A stretch of 38,239 nucleotides of DNA from Phycisphaeraceae bacterium (lineage in GTDB: Bacteria; Planctomycetota; Phycisphaerae; Phycisphaerales; UBA1924): contig JAHCJH010000013.1 in NCBI GenBank assembly GCA_026126345.1, positions 1 through 38,239 of the forward strand, in the 5' to 3' direction. Below are positions 16,189-26,022 of this stretch, piece by piece. How positions within the stretch are numbered: the stretch's first letter is position 1; every line of letters begins with the position of its first letter. Made by a program: the position numbers and the translations under genes. The notes below the pieces were generated by a model, which was given only the letters and a program-made list of their open reading frames with translations, was not told where the DNA came from and made no database searches.

Positions 16189-16665
16189 TCAGTAGGTGTT
16201 GTACTTCACGCCGCGGGCGTCGGTCTCACCGTCGGCGCAGTTGGCCTTGATGGTGCCGTCGGCCTCGGTGTAGATCCAGCCGATGTTGGCGGCGTCGGCG
16301 GCGGCGATGCCGCTCTTGCCCTTCTTGGCGCCGACGGGCAGGGCGGGGATGGCGCGGATGTAGGGGCCGAAGACGAAGGTGCTGCTCTTGGAGGCATTGG
16401 TGGCGCCGGCGTCGTCGGAGTAGAGGGTGAGCTGGTCGGCGATGGTGGCGGCCGCGGGGTAAGTGTTGTTGTGCTCGGTGTAGAACAGGTCGATGGCGTT
16501 GCGCAGGACCTTGAGGTTGGCGGTGAGCGTCGCGTCGGAGGCGCCGGCGGAGCCGCGCGACATCCGGGGAATCGCGATCGCGGCGATGATGCCGATGATC
16601 ACGACGACGATGACCAGTTCGATGAGGCTGAACGCGCGCCGGCGACCGGCAAACGAGGCGACCAT
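16189..16665 (-). CDS. Type IV pilin-like/GspG-like major pseudopilin
   Basis: This 158-residue prepilin has a short basic leader MVASFAGRRRA and then FSLIELVIVVVIIGIIAAIA, the class III signal. Cleavage is expected between Ala11 and Phe12, leaving Glu at mature position 5 (Glu16). Ala at -1 in place of the usual Gly is tolerated in some pilins. The body has an alpha-1 helix with TANLKVLRNAIDLFYTEHNN, then a globular part with WIYTEADGTIK and a single Cys near the C-terminus. GspG-type pseudopilins build the type II secretion piston and similar planctomycete proteins are major pilins; which applies here is not decided. The ATG at 16665 has AGGAG upstream; the frame extends further, but those codons would precede the leader. 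Confidence 0.88.
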   Translation of the reverse strand: MVASFAGRRRAFSLIELVIVVVIIGIIAAIAIPRMSRGSAGASDATLTANLKVLRNAIDLFYTEHNNTYPAAATIADQLTLYSDDAGATNASKSSTFVFGPYIRAIPALPVGAKKGKSGIAAADAANIGWIYTEADGTIKANCADGETDARGVKYNTY

Positions 16666-16769
16666 GGTGTGCTCCTGTGTCAGTGCGTTTCTTGTGACCC
16701 TTGCGTGTTGGCCGGGAAACACCGGCGCCGATACTCCGGATCGACCGCTTCGCGACGCCGCTTAAGGGA

Positions 16770-16794
16770 CTCGGCCCGGGATCGTCCGGGCGAG
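16770..16794 (-). terminator. Hairpin after the PilM-to-PilP-like operon
   Basis: On the minus strand CTCGCCCGG pairs with CCGGGCCGAG around a short loop, 4+5 bp with one bulged base. It begins 15 bp after the stop of the PilP-like gene and lies before the pilin gene. A short TCCCTT follows instead of a T-run. The rest of 16666-16808 holds no gene and should contain the pilin promoter; I could not place a convincing -10 there. Confidence 0.4.
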
Positions 16795-16808
16795 CGACGT
16801 CGGCGTGG

Positions 16809-17390
16809 TTATGGGGCCGGGGGCTTGGCGCGGATGACGGCGGGTTCGTTGTCTCCGGGCGCCTTGCCGGGCAGGTAGACCTCGGTGGTGTGCTCCGCGC
16901 CGATGAACGTGGCGCTCGACTCGCCGATCCGCCGCAGCGTCATGCCGAGGTACGAATCGCCCTCGCGCATCACCTGGCCGTCGATCAGGACCACGCGACC
17001 GCCATTGGGGACGGTCATGATCGCGCCGAGGCGCTTGCCGGCCAGCGGAGAAGGGGTCTGCGGCCCGGCCTGGCCGGCGGGGGCGGCGACTCGGGGCGCC
17101 CAGTCGGCCGGCGGTTCGAAGGCATCGCCGACGTCGCCGGTCGGCGTGGCGGCCCGGATGGCGTTCAGTCGGGCGGCCATCCACGTGTAGGCGGTCGTCC
17201 CCGTCTCGGCGCGCTGGGCCCGTGCCGTGCGCGACGGAGCTTCGGTCGCGCCCGAGAGCTCGGCCGGCGACGCGTCGGCGCCGGCGGGTCCGCTGAGCGT
17301 CGAGCCGAGGAAGACGCGGTCGATGAACAGCGCAGCGCCGGACAGGCACATGATCCCCGCGATGATCTTGCGTTGCTTGCTGACGGCCAT
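16809..17390 (-). CDS. PilP/GspC-like inner-membrane protein
   Basis: This 193-residue protein has an N-terminal anchor (about 8-28) and a low-complexity Ala/Pro/Thr linker. A C-terminal domain of about 55 residues (119-173) contains LGAIMTVPNGGRVVLIDGQV, followed by a REGDSYLGMTLRRIG stretch. This small beta domain after a linker is the architecture of the GspC/PilP homology region, which contacts the secretin from the inner-membrane side. The sequence match is weak, and the call leans on its place as the last gene after pilM, pilN and pilO. The ATG at 17390 is chosen because it gives MAVSKQRKIIAG just before the helix. It starts 20 bp after the pilO stop and is followed by a terminator-like hairpin. 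Confidence 0.6.
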   Translation of the reverse strand: MAVSKQRKIIAGIMCLSGAALFIDRVFLGSTLSGPAGADASPAELSGATEAPSRTARAQRAETGTTAYTWMAARLNAIRAATPTGDVGDAFEPPADWAPRVAAPAGQAGPQTPSPLAGKRLGAIMTVPNGGRVVLIDGQVMREGDSYLGMTLRRIGESSATFIGAEHTTEVYLPGKAPGDNEPAVIRAKPPAP

Positions 17391-17410
17391 GGGGTGCTCT
17401 CGCGCTGGGG

Positions 17411-18022
17411 TCAAGGGCTGGAAGGCGCGGCGCTGACGGTCCGGGCGGCGCCGCGCGCCTGGGCGGGCAGTGCGAACCACGCCAGTTCGACGGTGAACCT
17501 CGCGGCGCCGGGCGCGGACCCGTCGCGGGCGATCTGGATCGCGGTGATCTCGGTGTCCTTGAACGACGCGTGGAGCGACGTCAGGAGTTCCGCGAACCGG
17601 GGGTAGGCGCTCTGGCCGCTGAGCCGGATGGGCACGATCTCGAACCGGCCGCTGCGGGCGGTCTGGCCCGGGGTGATCTGGCTGAGCTTCACCTCTCCGG
17701 GCCCGATCGACTCGCCGAGGGCCGCCAGCGCGGCCAGGCGGGCGTTGATCTCGTCGACCCGGCGCAGCTGCACCGGCGCCCGGTCGGCCTGCGCCCGCAC
17801 TTTGCCCAGCCGCTCGTGGGCGTCGCGCAGAACCTCGTCGGCCCGCGTCACCTCTTCGCGCCGCTGCTCCAGCAGGGACGTGCGCTCGGACAGCTCGGCC
17901 GAGGCAGCCCAGCGCGGTCCGAGGAACAGCGCGTAGACCACGAGCGTCGCCAGGATGATGGCGGCCAGCCCGGCGCCGTCGATCAGCGCGGTCGTTCGGT
18001 GCGCCCGGTTCGTCGTGTTCAT
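17411..18022 (-). CDS. pilO: PilO-like type IV pilus/type II secretion assembly protein
   Basis: The 203 residues comprise a short cytoplasmic N-terminus, one helix (about 15-33) and a coiled coil (about 38-85, Glu/Arg-rich). The C-terminal ferredoxin-like domain contains IVPIRLSGQSAYPRFAELLT and the long-range beta strands typical of PilO/GspM. PilO pairs with PilN in the periplasm to form the alignment ring between inner-membrane motor and secretin. The ATG at 18022 overlaps the pilN stop (ATGA), and GGAGGAG lies just upstream inside pilN, so it is well supported for re-initiation. The frame is open far upstream, but only as a shadow of pilN. Confidence 0.83.
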   Translation of the reverse strand: MNTTNRAHRTTALIDGAGLAAIILATLVVYALFLGPRWAASAELSERTSLLEQRREEVTRADEVLRDAHERLGKVRAQADRAPVQLRRVDEINARLAALAALGESIGPGEVKLSQITPGQTARSGRFEIVPIRLSGQSAYPRFAELLTSLHASFKDTEITAIQIARDGSAPGAARFTVELAWFALPAQARGAARTVSAAPSSP

Positions 18023-18696
18023 GTGCTCCTCCCGCCCGCTCGCGATCGCGGTCCTTCGGGCGTTGCCGCCGGCGGCTGCGCTTCGCAACGGATGCGGAAC
18101 GCGGTCGCGGGCGCCCCGTGCGACTCTGTGGGCGCGGTTTCGGCGATCTGCACGCGCGTGAACAACCCGGTCTGCTCCAGTCGGATCGCCAGCTGCGCCA
18201 CGGCCGAGGGTGTGCGGGCGGCGCCCGAGAGCGTCAGCGTGAACAGCTCCGGCGCGCCCGGCCGGGCGGGGGCGGACGCTTTGGGAGCGGGCGATCCCGG
18301 GGGCGCGGCCGACCCGGCGCCCATGGGACGCGGGCCGGAAATCTCGACGGCGTCGAGCACCGCGTCGTCCTGGCGCAGGCGCGACACCAGGTCGATGAGG
18401 ATCGACCAATCGGGGTGCTCGGTCACCGATCGCGTCGCGTCGATGTCGCCCTGCACCTCGAGCAGCTTGGGCCTCAGCTCCTTGAGTCGAGCTTCGGCGG
18501 TTTCGAGCCGCTGGCGGGCTTCGGCCAGCGCGCGATCGGTTTCGGCGGCGGCCGACGACACGTCGGGCCCCAGCAGCGGCGCGGCGGCGAGCAGGCCAAC
18601 GCCGTAGACCGCGCCGATGATGCTCCAGGTTCGCACGCGGGACCGGGCGGCGAGCCTGCACTTCCGCGTTCCGGGGAGCAGGTTCACGCTGTTCAT
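18019..18696 (-). CDS. pilN: PilN-like type IV pilus/type II secretion assembly protein
   Basis: This 225-residue protein starts MNSVNLLPGTRK, the conserved cytoplasmic NLLP motif with which PilN binds PilM. One helix follows (about 26-44), then a coiled coil (about 50-85) and a ferredoxin-like periplasmic domain with ILIDLVSRLRQDDAVLDAVE and FTLTLSGAARTPSAVAQLAI. A Pro/Ala/Gly-rich insert (about 125-150) interrupts that domain. The start overlaps the pilM stop (ATGA) and its own stop overlaps pilO. The order pilM-pilN-pilO is the canonical one, which makes the assignment firm despite low expected identity in this family. Confidence 0.87.
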   Translation of the reverse strand: MNSVNLLPGTRKCRLAARSRVRTWSIIGAVYGVGLLAAAPLLGPDVSSAAAETDRALAEARQRLETAEARLKELRPKLLEVQGDIDATRSVTEHPDWSILIDLVSRLRQDDAVLDAVEISGPRPMGAGSAAPPGSPAPKASAPARPGAPELFTLTLSGAARTPSAVAQLAIRLEQTGLFTRVQIAETAPTESHGAPATAFRIRCEAQPPAATPEGPRSRAGGRST

Positions 18697-19757
18697 GGGA
18701 CGGTCACCTCCGCGGCCACGCGTTGGCCGTGCAGCGCCAGGCCCGCCGCGAGCATGAGTCCGACGCCCCCGGCGTGGAGCTCGTGCCCCGACGTGTCGGC
18801 CAGGCGGTCGAGGGTTACGGGCACCCCCGAGCCGCCGAACACCTTGGACAGCTCGGCGCTGACGCCGGGGAACTCGCTGCCGGCGCCCACGAAGGCCACC
18901 GTCTCGTCGGCGGCGCTCGAGGGGTACTTCTGCGACACGTAACCGAGCGAGAGCTGAAGCTCGCGACGGAGGCTCTCGCAGAAGTCCCGGATCGTCGCGC
19001 CGGCCTCTTCGAGATCGGCCCACGGAGACTGGAGCGTCTGACGCTGGGCAACCAGCACGCCGACGGTCTGCTCATCGACCGAGAGCCGGCTTGCCAGCGC
19101 CCTGATCAACTGCGCAGCGCCGTGCTCGGGCAGGTGCCGCTGGAGCACCACGGCGCCGTCGCGCACGGCAATGACCAGCGAGGAGCCCATGCCGACGCTC
19201 ACGAACGCTCCGGCACGCGGAGCGGCTGGCGTCACCGAGCGCTGCAGGGCCAGCGCCGGCGCGTCGATGGCGATCACCTCGAGGCCCGCCCGCTCGAGGG
19301 ACTCGACGGGCCGTTCCAGGTCCGCGGCGCGGGCGGCGACGACCATGCAGGGTGCGCCGGTGAACTTCTGGCCCGCGGGCGGAGCGATCTCCCACAGACC
19401 GACCTCGAGCCCGGCGGGATCGCACTTGTGGGTGCGGGCCATCTCGGCCGCGGCGATCACGTCGACGGGCGCGCCGCTGCGCCGGGGCGGCAGGTCGAGC
19501 ACGCCGGTGAGCAGCTGCTCCTGCGGGGCCGCGATCACGCACCGGTTGCCCGAGAACCCCTGGCGGCGCAGCACCTCGGCCAGGCGCTCGGCCTCGGCGT
19601 CGCCCAGGGGGCGCCCGGGCTCGGCGCGTTCGATCTCCGCCGCGGCGGCAAGCGCCGGGCGCGTTCCGGCGCAGCGCAGCTGGACGGCGCGGATGCCGGT
19701 CGGCCCGATGTCGATCCCGATGGGCGTGAGCCCGCGTGAGAACCTGTTCAGCATCAT
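18693..19757 (-). CDS. pilM: PilM-like actin-fold assembly protein
   Basis: This 354-residue protein has an actin/FtsA-type ATPase fold. The phosphate-1 element PIGIDIGPTGIRAVQLR lies at about 12-28, and a second phosphate element begins GAFVSVGMGSSLVIAVRDGA. An adenosine-binding part includes VAFVGAGSEFPGVSAELSKV. In pilus systems PilM is the cytoplasmic ring that binds the PilN N-terminus and contacts the assembly ATPase. The start codons at 19757 and 19754 are adjacent (MMLN), and the first overlaps the upstream stop. The long open frame beyond 19757 is a shadow of gspF. No frameshift or truncation is seen. Confidence 0.88.
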   Translation of the reverse strand: MMLNRFSRGLTPIGIDIGPTGIRAVQLRCAGTRPALAAAAEIERAEPGRPLGDAEAERLAEVLRRQGFSGNRCVIAAPQEQLLTGVLDLPPRRSGAPVDVIAAAEMARTHKCDPAGLEVGLWEIAPPAGQKFTGAPCMVVAARAADLERPVESLERAGLEVIAIDAPALALQRSVTPAAPRAGAFVSVGMGSSLVIAVRDGAVVLQRHLPEHGAAQLIRALASRLSVDEQTVGVLVAQRQTLQSPWADLEEAGATIRDFCESLRRELQLSLGYVSQKYPSSAADETVAFVGAGSEFPGVSAELSKVFGGSGVPVTLDRLADTSGHELHAGGVGLMLAAGLALHGQRVAAEVTVP

Positions 19758-20991
19758 CCACCTCCCGCGCCGGCGCTGGTCAGGTCGAACAGCGGCAGGA
19801 ACATGCTCATGGCGACCAGGCCGACCGCCACCCCGAGCACCACCAGGATCAGCGGCTCGATGATCGAGGTGAGGGTCTTGACGACGACTTCGTTGTCCTC
19901 GTCGAGGAAGTCGGCGATGCTCAGCAGCACGGGGGCGACCTGACCGGTGCGCTCGCCGCTCCGCAACGCTTCGACCACCGATGGGCTGATGAGTGAGGAC
20001 CCCTCCAGGGCCGAGGTCACGGTCTCGCCGCGGGTCACGTTCTGCTCGGCTCGCTCGATGAGCGCGGCGTAGAGGCTGTTGCCCGAGGCCTGGCGGGTCA
20101 GGGCCAGGGCGTCGAGCAGGGCGACCTTTCCCTCGAGCAGGACGCCCAGCACTCGGGCGATGCGGGCGGTCGCGAACGCGCGGGTGACCTTGCCGAGTTG
20201 GGGCAGGCGCACGGCGGCCCGGTCGAACGCCAGGCGACCCGCGTCGCTGCGGAGGAACGCCACCAGTCCTGCCACCGCCGCCAGCAGCGCGCCGCCGTAG
20301 AAGTACCAGTGCTGGCGCAGCTCGCGACCCGCGTCCATCAGGATCGCGGTGCTGGGCGGCAGCGGGGCGCCGAGCTGCTCGAACAGGCCCTCGAACCGCG
20401 GCATCACGAAGCCGATCATCAGCCCCATCACCGAAACGGCGACGCACATCAGCACGGCGGGATAGACCATCGCGCCGGCGACGGCCCCGCGGATCTTGAG
20501 TTGCTGGCGGGTGAGCGCCGAAAGCCGAACCAGCATGTCGCCCAGCTTGCCGCGCGATTCGCCGGCGGCGATCAGGCTGCGGCAGACCGGATCGAACCAG
20601 CCGGGGTGCGCCTCCAGGGCGGCAGACAGCGTGGAGCCTTCCTCGACGCGCCGGCGCACGTCGGACACGACCGTTCGCCAGGCGCCGTCGGGCAACTGCC
20701 GCTCCAGGACGGTGATGGCCTCGACGGCGGGGGTGCCGGTGGAGATGAGCACGCTGAGCTGGCGCATGAACAGCGCCAGGTCCTTGAGGCGGCGGGTCTT
20801 GCCCCAGGTGACCAGGCGGTCGGCTCGCTGCGACCCGGCCGACGGCGCGGAGTCGCCGGCGCCGGCGGGGCGCACCTCTGTAACGAAGAGTCCCTTGCGG
20901 CGCGCGGCGTCGCGTGCCTCGTCGGCGGTGGCCGCCTCGAGAACGCCGCGGGAAGCGGCGCCCGAGCCGTCGAAGCCGGCGTACGCCCACT

Positions 20992-20995
<4 letters not shown>
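19754..20995 (-). CDS. gspF: GspF/PilC-type inner-membrane platform protein
   Basis: This 413-residue protein starts MKWAYAGFDGSGAASRGVLE, the small beta N-domain common to GspF/PilC. It then has two copies of the T2SSF helical domain (about 65-190 and 265-395), each ending in membrane helices at about 165-190, 215-235 and 375-400. Typical family phrases are LALFMRQLSVLISTGTPAVE in the first repeat and ATARIARVLGVLLEGKVALLDAL in the second. The protein is the membrane platform turned by the assembly ATPase. The length is normal. The ATG overlaps the gspE stop (20992-20995) and its stop overlaps pilM. Confidence 0.94.
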
Positions 20996-22835
<1,840 letters not shown>

Positions 22836-22839
<4 letters not shown>

Positions 22840-23171
22840 AGGAAGCTCCTCACGGCCGTCTGCACGTCCTGGTAGTGCTCGAAGTAGCGCGCCGTTTCGG
22901 TGAGCTCCAGCGTTTCACGCAGGGTTTCGCCCTCGCCGCACAGGCGCAGGGTCTGCCCGCTCTCGGCCAGGTCGGCGCTGACCTCGACCAGCACCTCGAG
23001 CCCACGGCTGTCCAGGAACGGCACGGCCGACGCGTCGACCACGAACCGGCCCAGCGACCGGCCGACGACCTCGGCGACGTGCTTCTTGAACTGCTCGGCG
23101 TCGGCGCCGACCAGCGCGCCGATCGGCTTGACCACCGTCACCGCGCCCTGTCGCTGCTCGTCGATCTGCAC
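22836..23171 (-). CDS. STAS-domain protein (anti-sigma-factor antagonist type)
   Basis: This 111-residue single STAS domain is of the SpoIIAA/RsbV kind: a beta strand VTVVKPIGALVGADAEQFKK, then RFVVDASAVPFLDSRGLEVL, whose Ser55 occupies the position phosphorylated in anti-anti-sigma factors, and helix 2-strand LAESGQTLRLCGEGETLRET. Such proteins bind serine-kinase anti-sigma factors or act as phospho-switches in larger complexes. No anti-sigma kinase or sigma factor is next to it. The GTG at 23171 is chosen because AGGAGG lies 6 nt upstream; a GTG at 23192 overlapping the kinase stop (GTGA) is the alternative and adds seven residues. It lies between a histidine kinase and gspE in one transcript, which suggests control of the secretion/pilus machine. 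Confidence 0.85.
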
Positions 23172-23177
23172 GCCGAT

Positions 23178-23183
23178 CCTCCT
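23178..23183 (-). promoter_or_regulatory. Shine-Dalgarno site AGGAGG deciding the STAS gene start
   Basis: On the minus strand a perfect AGGAGG is followed by ATCGGC and the GTG at 23171. It lies downstream of the competing GTG at 23192, so it can serve only the later start. Confidence 0.65.
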
Positions 23184-23188
23184 GCCGC

Positions 23189-25072
23189 TCACGCCGCCTG
23201 GGCCCGGAACGGCAGCGACAGCGTGAACGTGCTGCCCTTGTCGACCTGGGAGCGCAGCGTGATGTCGCCGCCGTGCAGGCGGACCACCTCGCGCGCCAGC
23301 GCCAGGCCGATGCCCGAGCCGGTGATCCCGCTGATCCGCTTGTCCTTGGCCCGGTAGAACCGCTCGAACACCAGCTCGTGCTCCTCCTCGCGGATGCCGA
23401 TGCCGTTGTCGACCACCTCGACCTCGAACGCCGCGTCGGTGGTCCGGGCCCGGACGGTGACCTGCCCCCCCACCGGCGTGTACTTGATGGCGTTGCCCAG
23501 CAGGTTGTGCAGGGCCATGACGACCTTGTCGCGGTCGGCCTGGAGCACGGGGAGCTTCGGGGGAAGATCGAAGGTGAGCTCGATCTGCTTGGCGGCGGCC
23601 ATCGCTTCGTAGTCGCGGCGCAGCTCCTCGAACAGCGTTTCGCACCGGCAGTCGCCCCGGTGGAGCTTCATGGACCCGGCCTCGATCTCGGCAACGCTGA
23701 GCATGTCCGAGACGATGCGCTCCAGCCGGCGGGACTCCTGGCTGATGACGTTGATGCTCTTGGCCCGCGCACCGGCGTCCGAGTCGCCGTCCTCGATCAG
23801 CTGCTCCACGTACAGGCGGATGTTGGTCAGCGGGGTCCGAAGCTCGTGGGCCGCCTGGCCCACGAACGCGTTGCGCGCATCGTCGGCGACGCGCTGCTGC
23901 GTCACGTCCTCGATCACCACGATGACCGACGCAGAGTCCTCCCGACGCATCGGACGGACGCTGAACCGAAGCACCACCGGCGCTGCGGCCGTCGGGGCCG
24001 CTTTGCCCCGTCGGTCGGAACCGTCGTCCAATCGGGGGCCCGCGGCGGACTCGCCGGGCCGGCGGACCTCGACCGTGCTCTTGCCCCGGGCGCGCCCGGC
24101 CACGACGTTTCCGATCGCCTCGGCCACGGCGGGCTCGGGCATCCACGTCGCGATGGCCGAGCCGAGCAACTGGTCGCGCTTGGCGCCCAGCAGCACCGCC
24201 GCCGCGCCGTTGCAGTACCGGACTTTCAACCCCTCGTCCACGAACAGCACGCCGTGCCACAGCGCGTCGAACCCGCTGGACAGGTCGCTCTCGCGCCCGG
24301 TGCGGGCGCTGAGACGCTCGCCCGCGGCGGCGCCCTCGGCCTTGAGCCGAAGCTGCTCGCGCTCGGCGATCAGTCGGTTCCACGCCGTCGCCTCGGCGCC
24401 CAGCCGCTCGCCCACGCGCAGGGCGTCGGGCGAACGCTCACCCCGCTCGGCGGCGGCCAGGGCCTCGCGGATCGCCGACAGCGCCCGCAGGCGCGATCGC
24501 ATGAGCCGGTACGACACCAGCAAGCCGCCGAAGCCGACGAGTGCAATGAGACCCACGCCGACTCGGGACTCCCAATCGCTCAGCAACGGGGCCGGTTGTC
24601 CCGCGCCCATGCTCAGCAGCGCCGGTCCGCGCCCGGGCACGTTGAGCGTGCTGGTCAGCACGCCCGGCTGGGGCTCCGCCGCGTTCTTCAGCGGCGGGAA
24701 CGTCTCGGGCAGGGCGGCGGCCTTGCCCTGCGACCGCGAGAAATCGGAGTCGATGAGCACCGTGCCGTCTCCCAGAACAACACGGCAGCCACCCAGGTGA
24801 TGGTTGGCCACGGCTTCAGCAATCAGGCGGCGCGCCCCGGCCAGATCGCCGGCGGCCAGCAGCTCCGGCACGCTTCGGCCCAGCAGGTCGGCGGAGATCG
24901 CCAACCGCTCGGACTCGGCGGCGGCGTGAGCCCGCTGCTGCACGCGCACGATCCACCAGGCCGAAGCCGCGATCGCCAGCCCGAGCGTGAGCGTGCCGAC
25001 CGCCCCGACCGAAGCGACCACACCCTCCCCCTGGGGCATTCGCCGGGCCAGCACCCGCATCCAGTTGGTCAC
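23189..25072 (-). CDS. Membrane sensor histidine kinase with PAS domain
   Basis: This 627-residue kinase has helices at about 22-43 and 171-189 flanking an extracytoplasmic sensor region (44-170), then a HAMP-like segment (190-245). A PAS domain follows (about 268-390), beginning LWHGVLFVDEGLKVRYCN. The HisKA H-box is AFVGQAAHELRTPLTNIRLY (phospho-acceptor His409). The ATPase domain shows the N-box NLLGNAIKYTP, G1 VVDNGIGI and G2 GSGIGLALAREV. All catalytic boxes are present. No response regulator is adjacent, so the output is not visible; it heads the operon carrying STAS, gspE, gspF and pilMNO. The GTG at 25072 has GAGG 6 nt upstream; an ATG four codons later is an alternative, and the upstream open frame lacks domain character. 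Confidence 0.9.
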   Translation of the reverse strand: MTNWMRVLARRMPQGEGVVASVGAVGTLTLGLAIAASAWWIVRVQQRAHAAAESERLAISADLLGRSVPELLAAGDLAGARRLIAEAVANHHLGGCRVVLGDGTVLIDSDFSRSQGKAAALPETFPPLKNAAEPQPGVLTSTLNVPGRGPALLSMGAGQPAPLLSDWESRVGVGLIALVGFGGLLVSYRLMRSRLRALSAIREALAAAERGERSPDALRVGERLGAEATAWNRLIAEREQLRLKAEGAAAGERLSARTGRESDLSSGFDALWHGVLFVDEGLKVRYCNGAAAVLLGAKRDQLLGSAIATWMPEPAVAEAIGNVVAGRARGKSTVEVRRPGESAAGPRLDDGSDRRGKAAPTAAAPVVLRFSVRPMRREDSASVIVVIEDVTQQRVADDARNAFVGQAAHELRTPLTNIRLYVEQLIEDGDSDAGARAKSINVISQESRRLERIVSDMLSVAEIEAGSMKLHRGDCRCETLFEELRRDYEAMAAAKQIELTFDLPPKLPVLQADRDKVVMALHNLLGNAIKYTPVGGQVTVRARTTDAAFEVEVVDNGIGIREEEHELVFERFYRAKDKRISGITGSGIGLALAREVVRLHGGDITLRSQVDKGSTFTLSLPFRAQAA

Positions 25073-25101
25073 CGTCTTCCTCAAGGCGCACGTCCCCTGC
25101 G

Positions 25102-25119
25102 GCCGGCCACCGTGCCGGC
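25102..25119. other. Hairpin in the leader of the kinase operon
   Basis: Two GCCGGC hexamers around CACCGT form a 6-bp stem, extendable by a G-T and a C-G pair. It lies about 30-47 nt upstream of the kinase GTG on the minus strand. Function is unknown. Confidence 0.4.
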
Positions 25120-25169
25120 TGGAAGATGGGATCGGCTGAGTCTCGGAGGCCTTTGAGCCAGACCTGTGA

Positions 25170-25190
25170 TTCGCCCCCCCTCCGGGCGAA
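25170..25190. other. Perfect 7-bp hairpin in the divergent intergenic region
   Basis: TTCGCCC (25170-25176) pairs with GGGCGAA (25184-25190) across a 7-nt pyrimidine loop on the plus strand. The rest of 25073-25356, the 284-bp spacer between the kinase and the rubrerythrin-like gene, contains no credible gene. TACTGT at 25332-25337 is a possible plus-strand -10. Confidence 0.4.
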
Positions 25191-25356
25191 GGCGGACGGC
25201 TTCTCGGACGGTCGCGGAACCGACAGGCCGGACTTGTGGCGGCCTTGGCGTCGATCTGCGGCGATTGCGCCGAGTTTCTGGGCCGAACACGCGGGAATGC
25301 GCCGTCTGAATCCAACCCGCCCGTGAAGGCGTACTGTTCGGTGAAGGGAGCCGACC

Positions 25357-26022
25357 ATGGTTAACGCCACACCCGCCCGGATCGTGCTTCTGGCTGTTCT
25401 GCCGGCGTTGTGCTTGAGCACCGGGGGCTGTGTTGGGTGGGCCGTTGCGGCTCAGCCGGCGGCAGGCGCGGCGTCGGAGCCCAGCACGGTGGTGGAACAC
25501 CTGCAGGGTGCGTTCAGCCGTGCGACCCACGATGTGGAAGTGCTGTCGCGCTTCGCCCGGGCCGCCGACGACCGGGGGTACACCCAGGTGGGCAGCCTGT
25601 TCCGCGCGGGGGCACGGAGCCGACAGGTGCAGCGCGCGACGTTCGAGCGGCTGATCAAGGCCGCCGGTGGCACGCCGAAGGCAGAAACGTTGGCGATGCC
25701 GGAGTTCAAAGGTGTGAAGGAAGCGCTGACGGCGGTGCGCGATGCGGCGCTGGCCGAGCGCGACAAGCCGCTGGCGGCGGCGATGACCAAGGCGACAAGC
25801 GACAAGGACGCCGACGCCCGCAAGGCGTTCCTGGCGGCGCGGGAGGGGCTGTTCGAGCTCAGCCAGTACTGCAAGGACGCGCTGGCCGACGTGGAGGCGT
25901 ACCGCAAGGGCAAGCGCGACTACTTCGTGTGCAAGGGGTGCGGTTACCTGCTGGACCGGCTGGACATCCGGCGGTGCCCGGTTGACAACTCGCCCCGCGA
26001 GAGTTTCGAAAAGGTCAACTGA
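25357..26022 (+). CDS. Exported rubrerythrin-like protein with degenerate metal sites
   Basis: This 221-residue protein has an N-terminal signal-like helix (about 8-33, possible AVAA cleavage) and a four-helix ferritin-like body (about 43-182). The C-terminal knuckle resembles rubredoxin, FVCKGCGYLLDRLDIRRCPV (190-209). The body follows rubrerythrin phrasing (VVEHLQGAFSRATHDVEVLS; GYTQVGSLFRAGARSRQVQR), but the usual GE and ExxH ligands read RA and RSRQVQ, and the last ExxH reads REGLF. The fourth rubredoxin Cys is Asp (CPVD). Rubrerythrins reduce peroxide with a di-iron site; a redox role is not expected here. AAGGGAG (25344-25350) lies 6 nt before the ATG. Its end overlaps the purK end by 8 bp. 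Confidence 0.8.
   Translation: MVNATPARIVLLAVLPALCLSTGGCVGWAVAAQPAAGAASEPSTVVEHLQGAFSRATHDVEVLSRFARAADDRGYTQVGSLFRAGARSRQVQRATFERLIKAAGGTPKAETLAMPEFKGVKEALTAVRDAALAERDKPLAAAMTKATSDKDADARKAFLAAREGLFELSQYCKDALADVEAYRKGKRDYFVCKGCGYLLDRLDIRRCPVDNSPRESFEKVN

Noticed and set aside
18723-19739. Plus-strand frame of 338 codons opposite pilM
   Set aside because: It lies antisense to pilM and contains no recognisable domain.
25073-25200. Possible c-di-GMP-I (GEMM) riboswitch on the minus strand (CACAGG, CAAAGGCC and CAGCCGG-like pieces)
   Set aside because: The pieces are in a suggestive order, but the space for the P1b hairpin, the GCAAACC block and the GACGCAAAGCC core are missing. Only a covariance-model search could rescue it.
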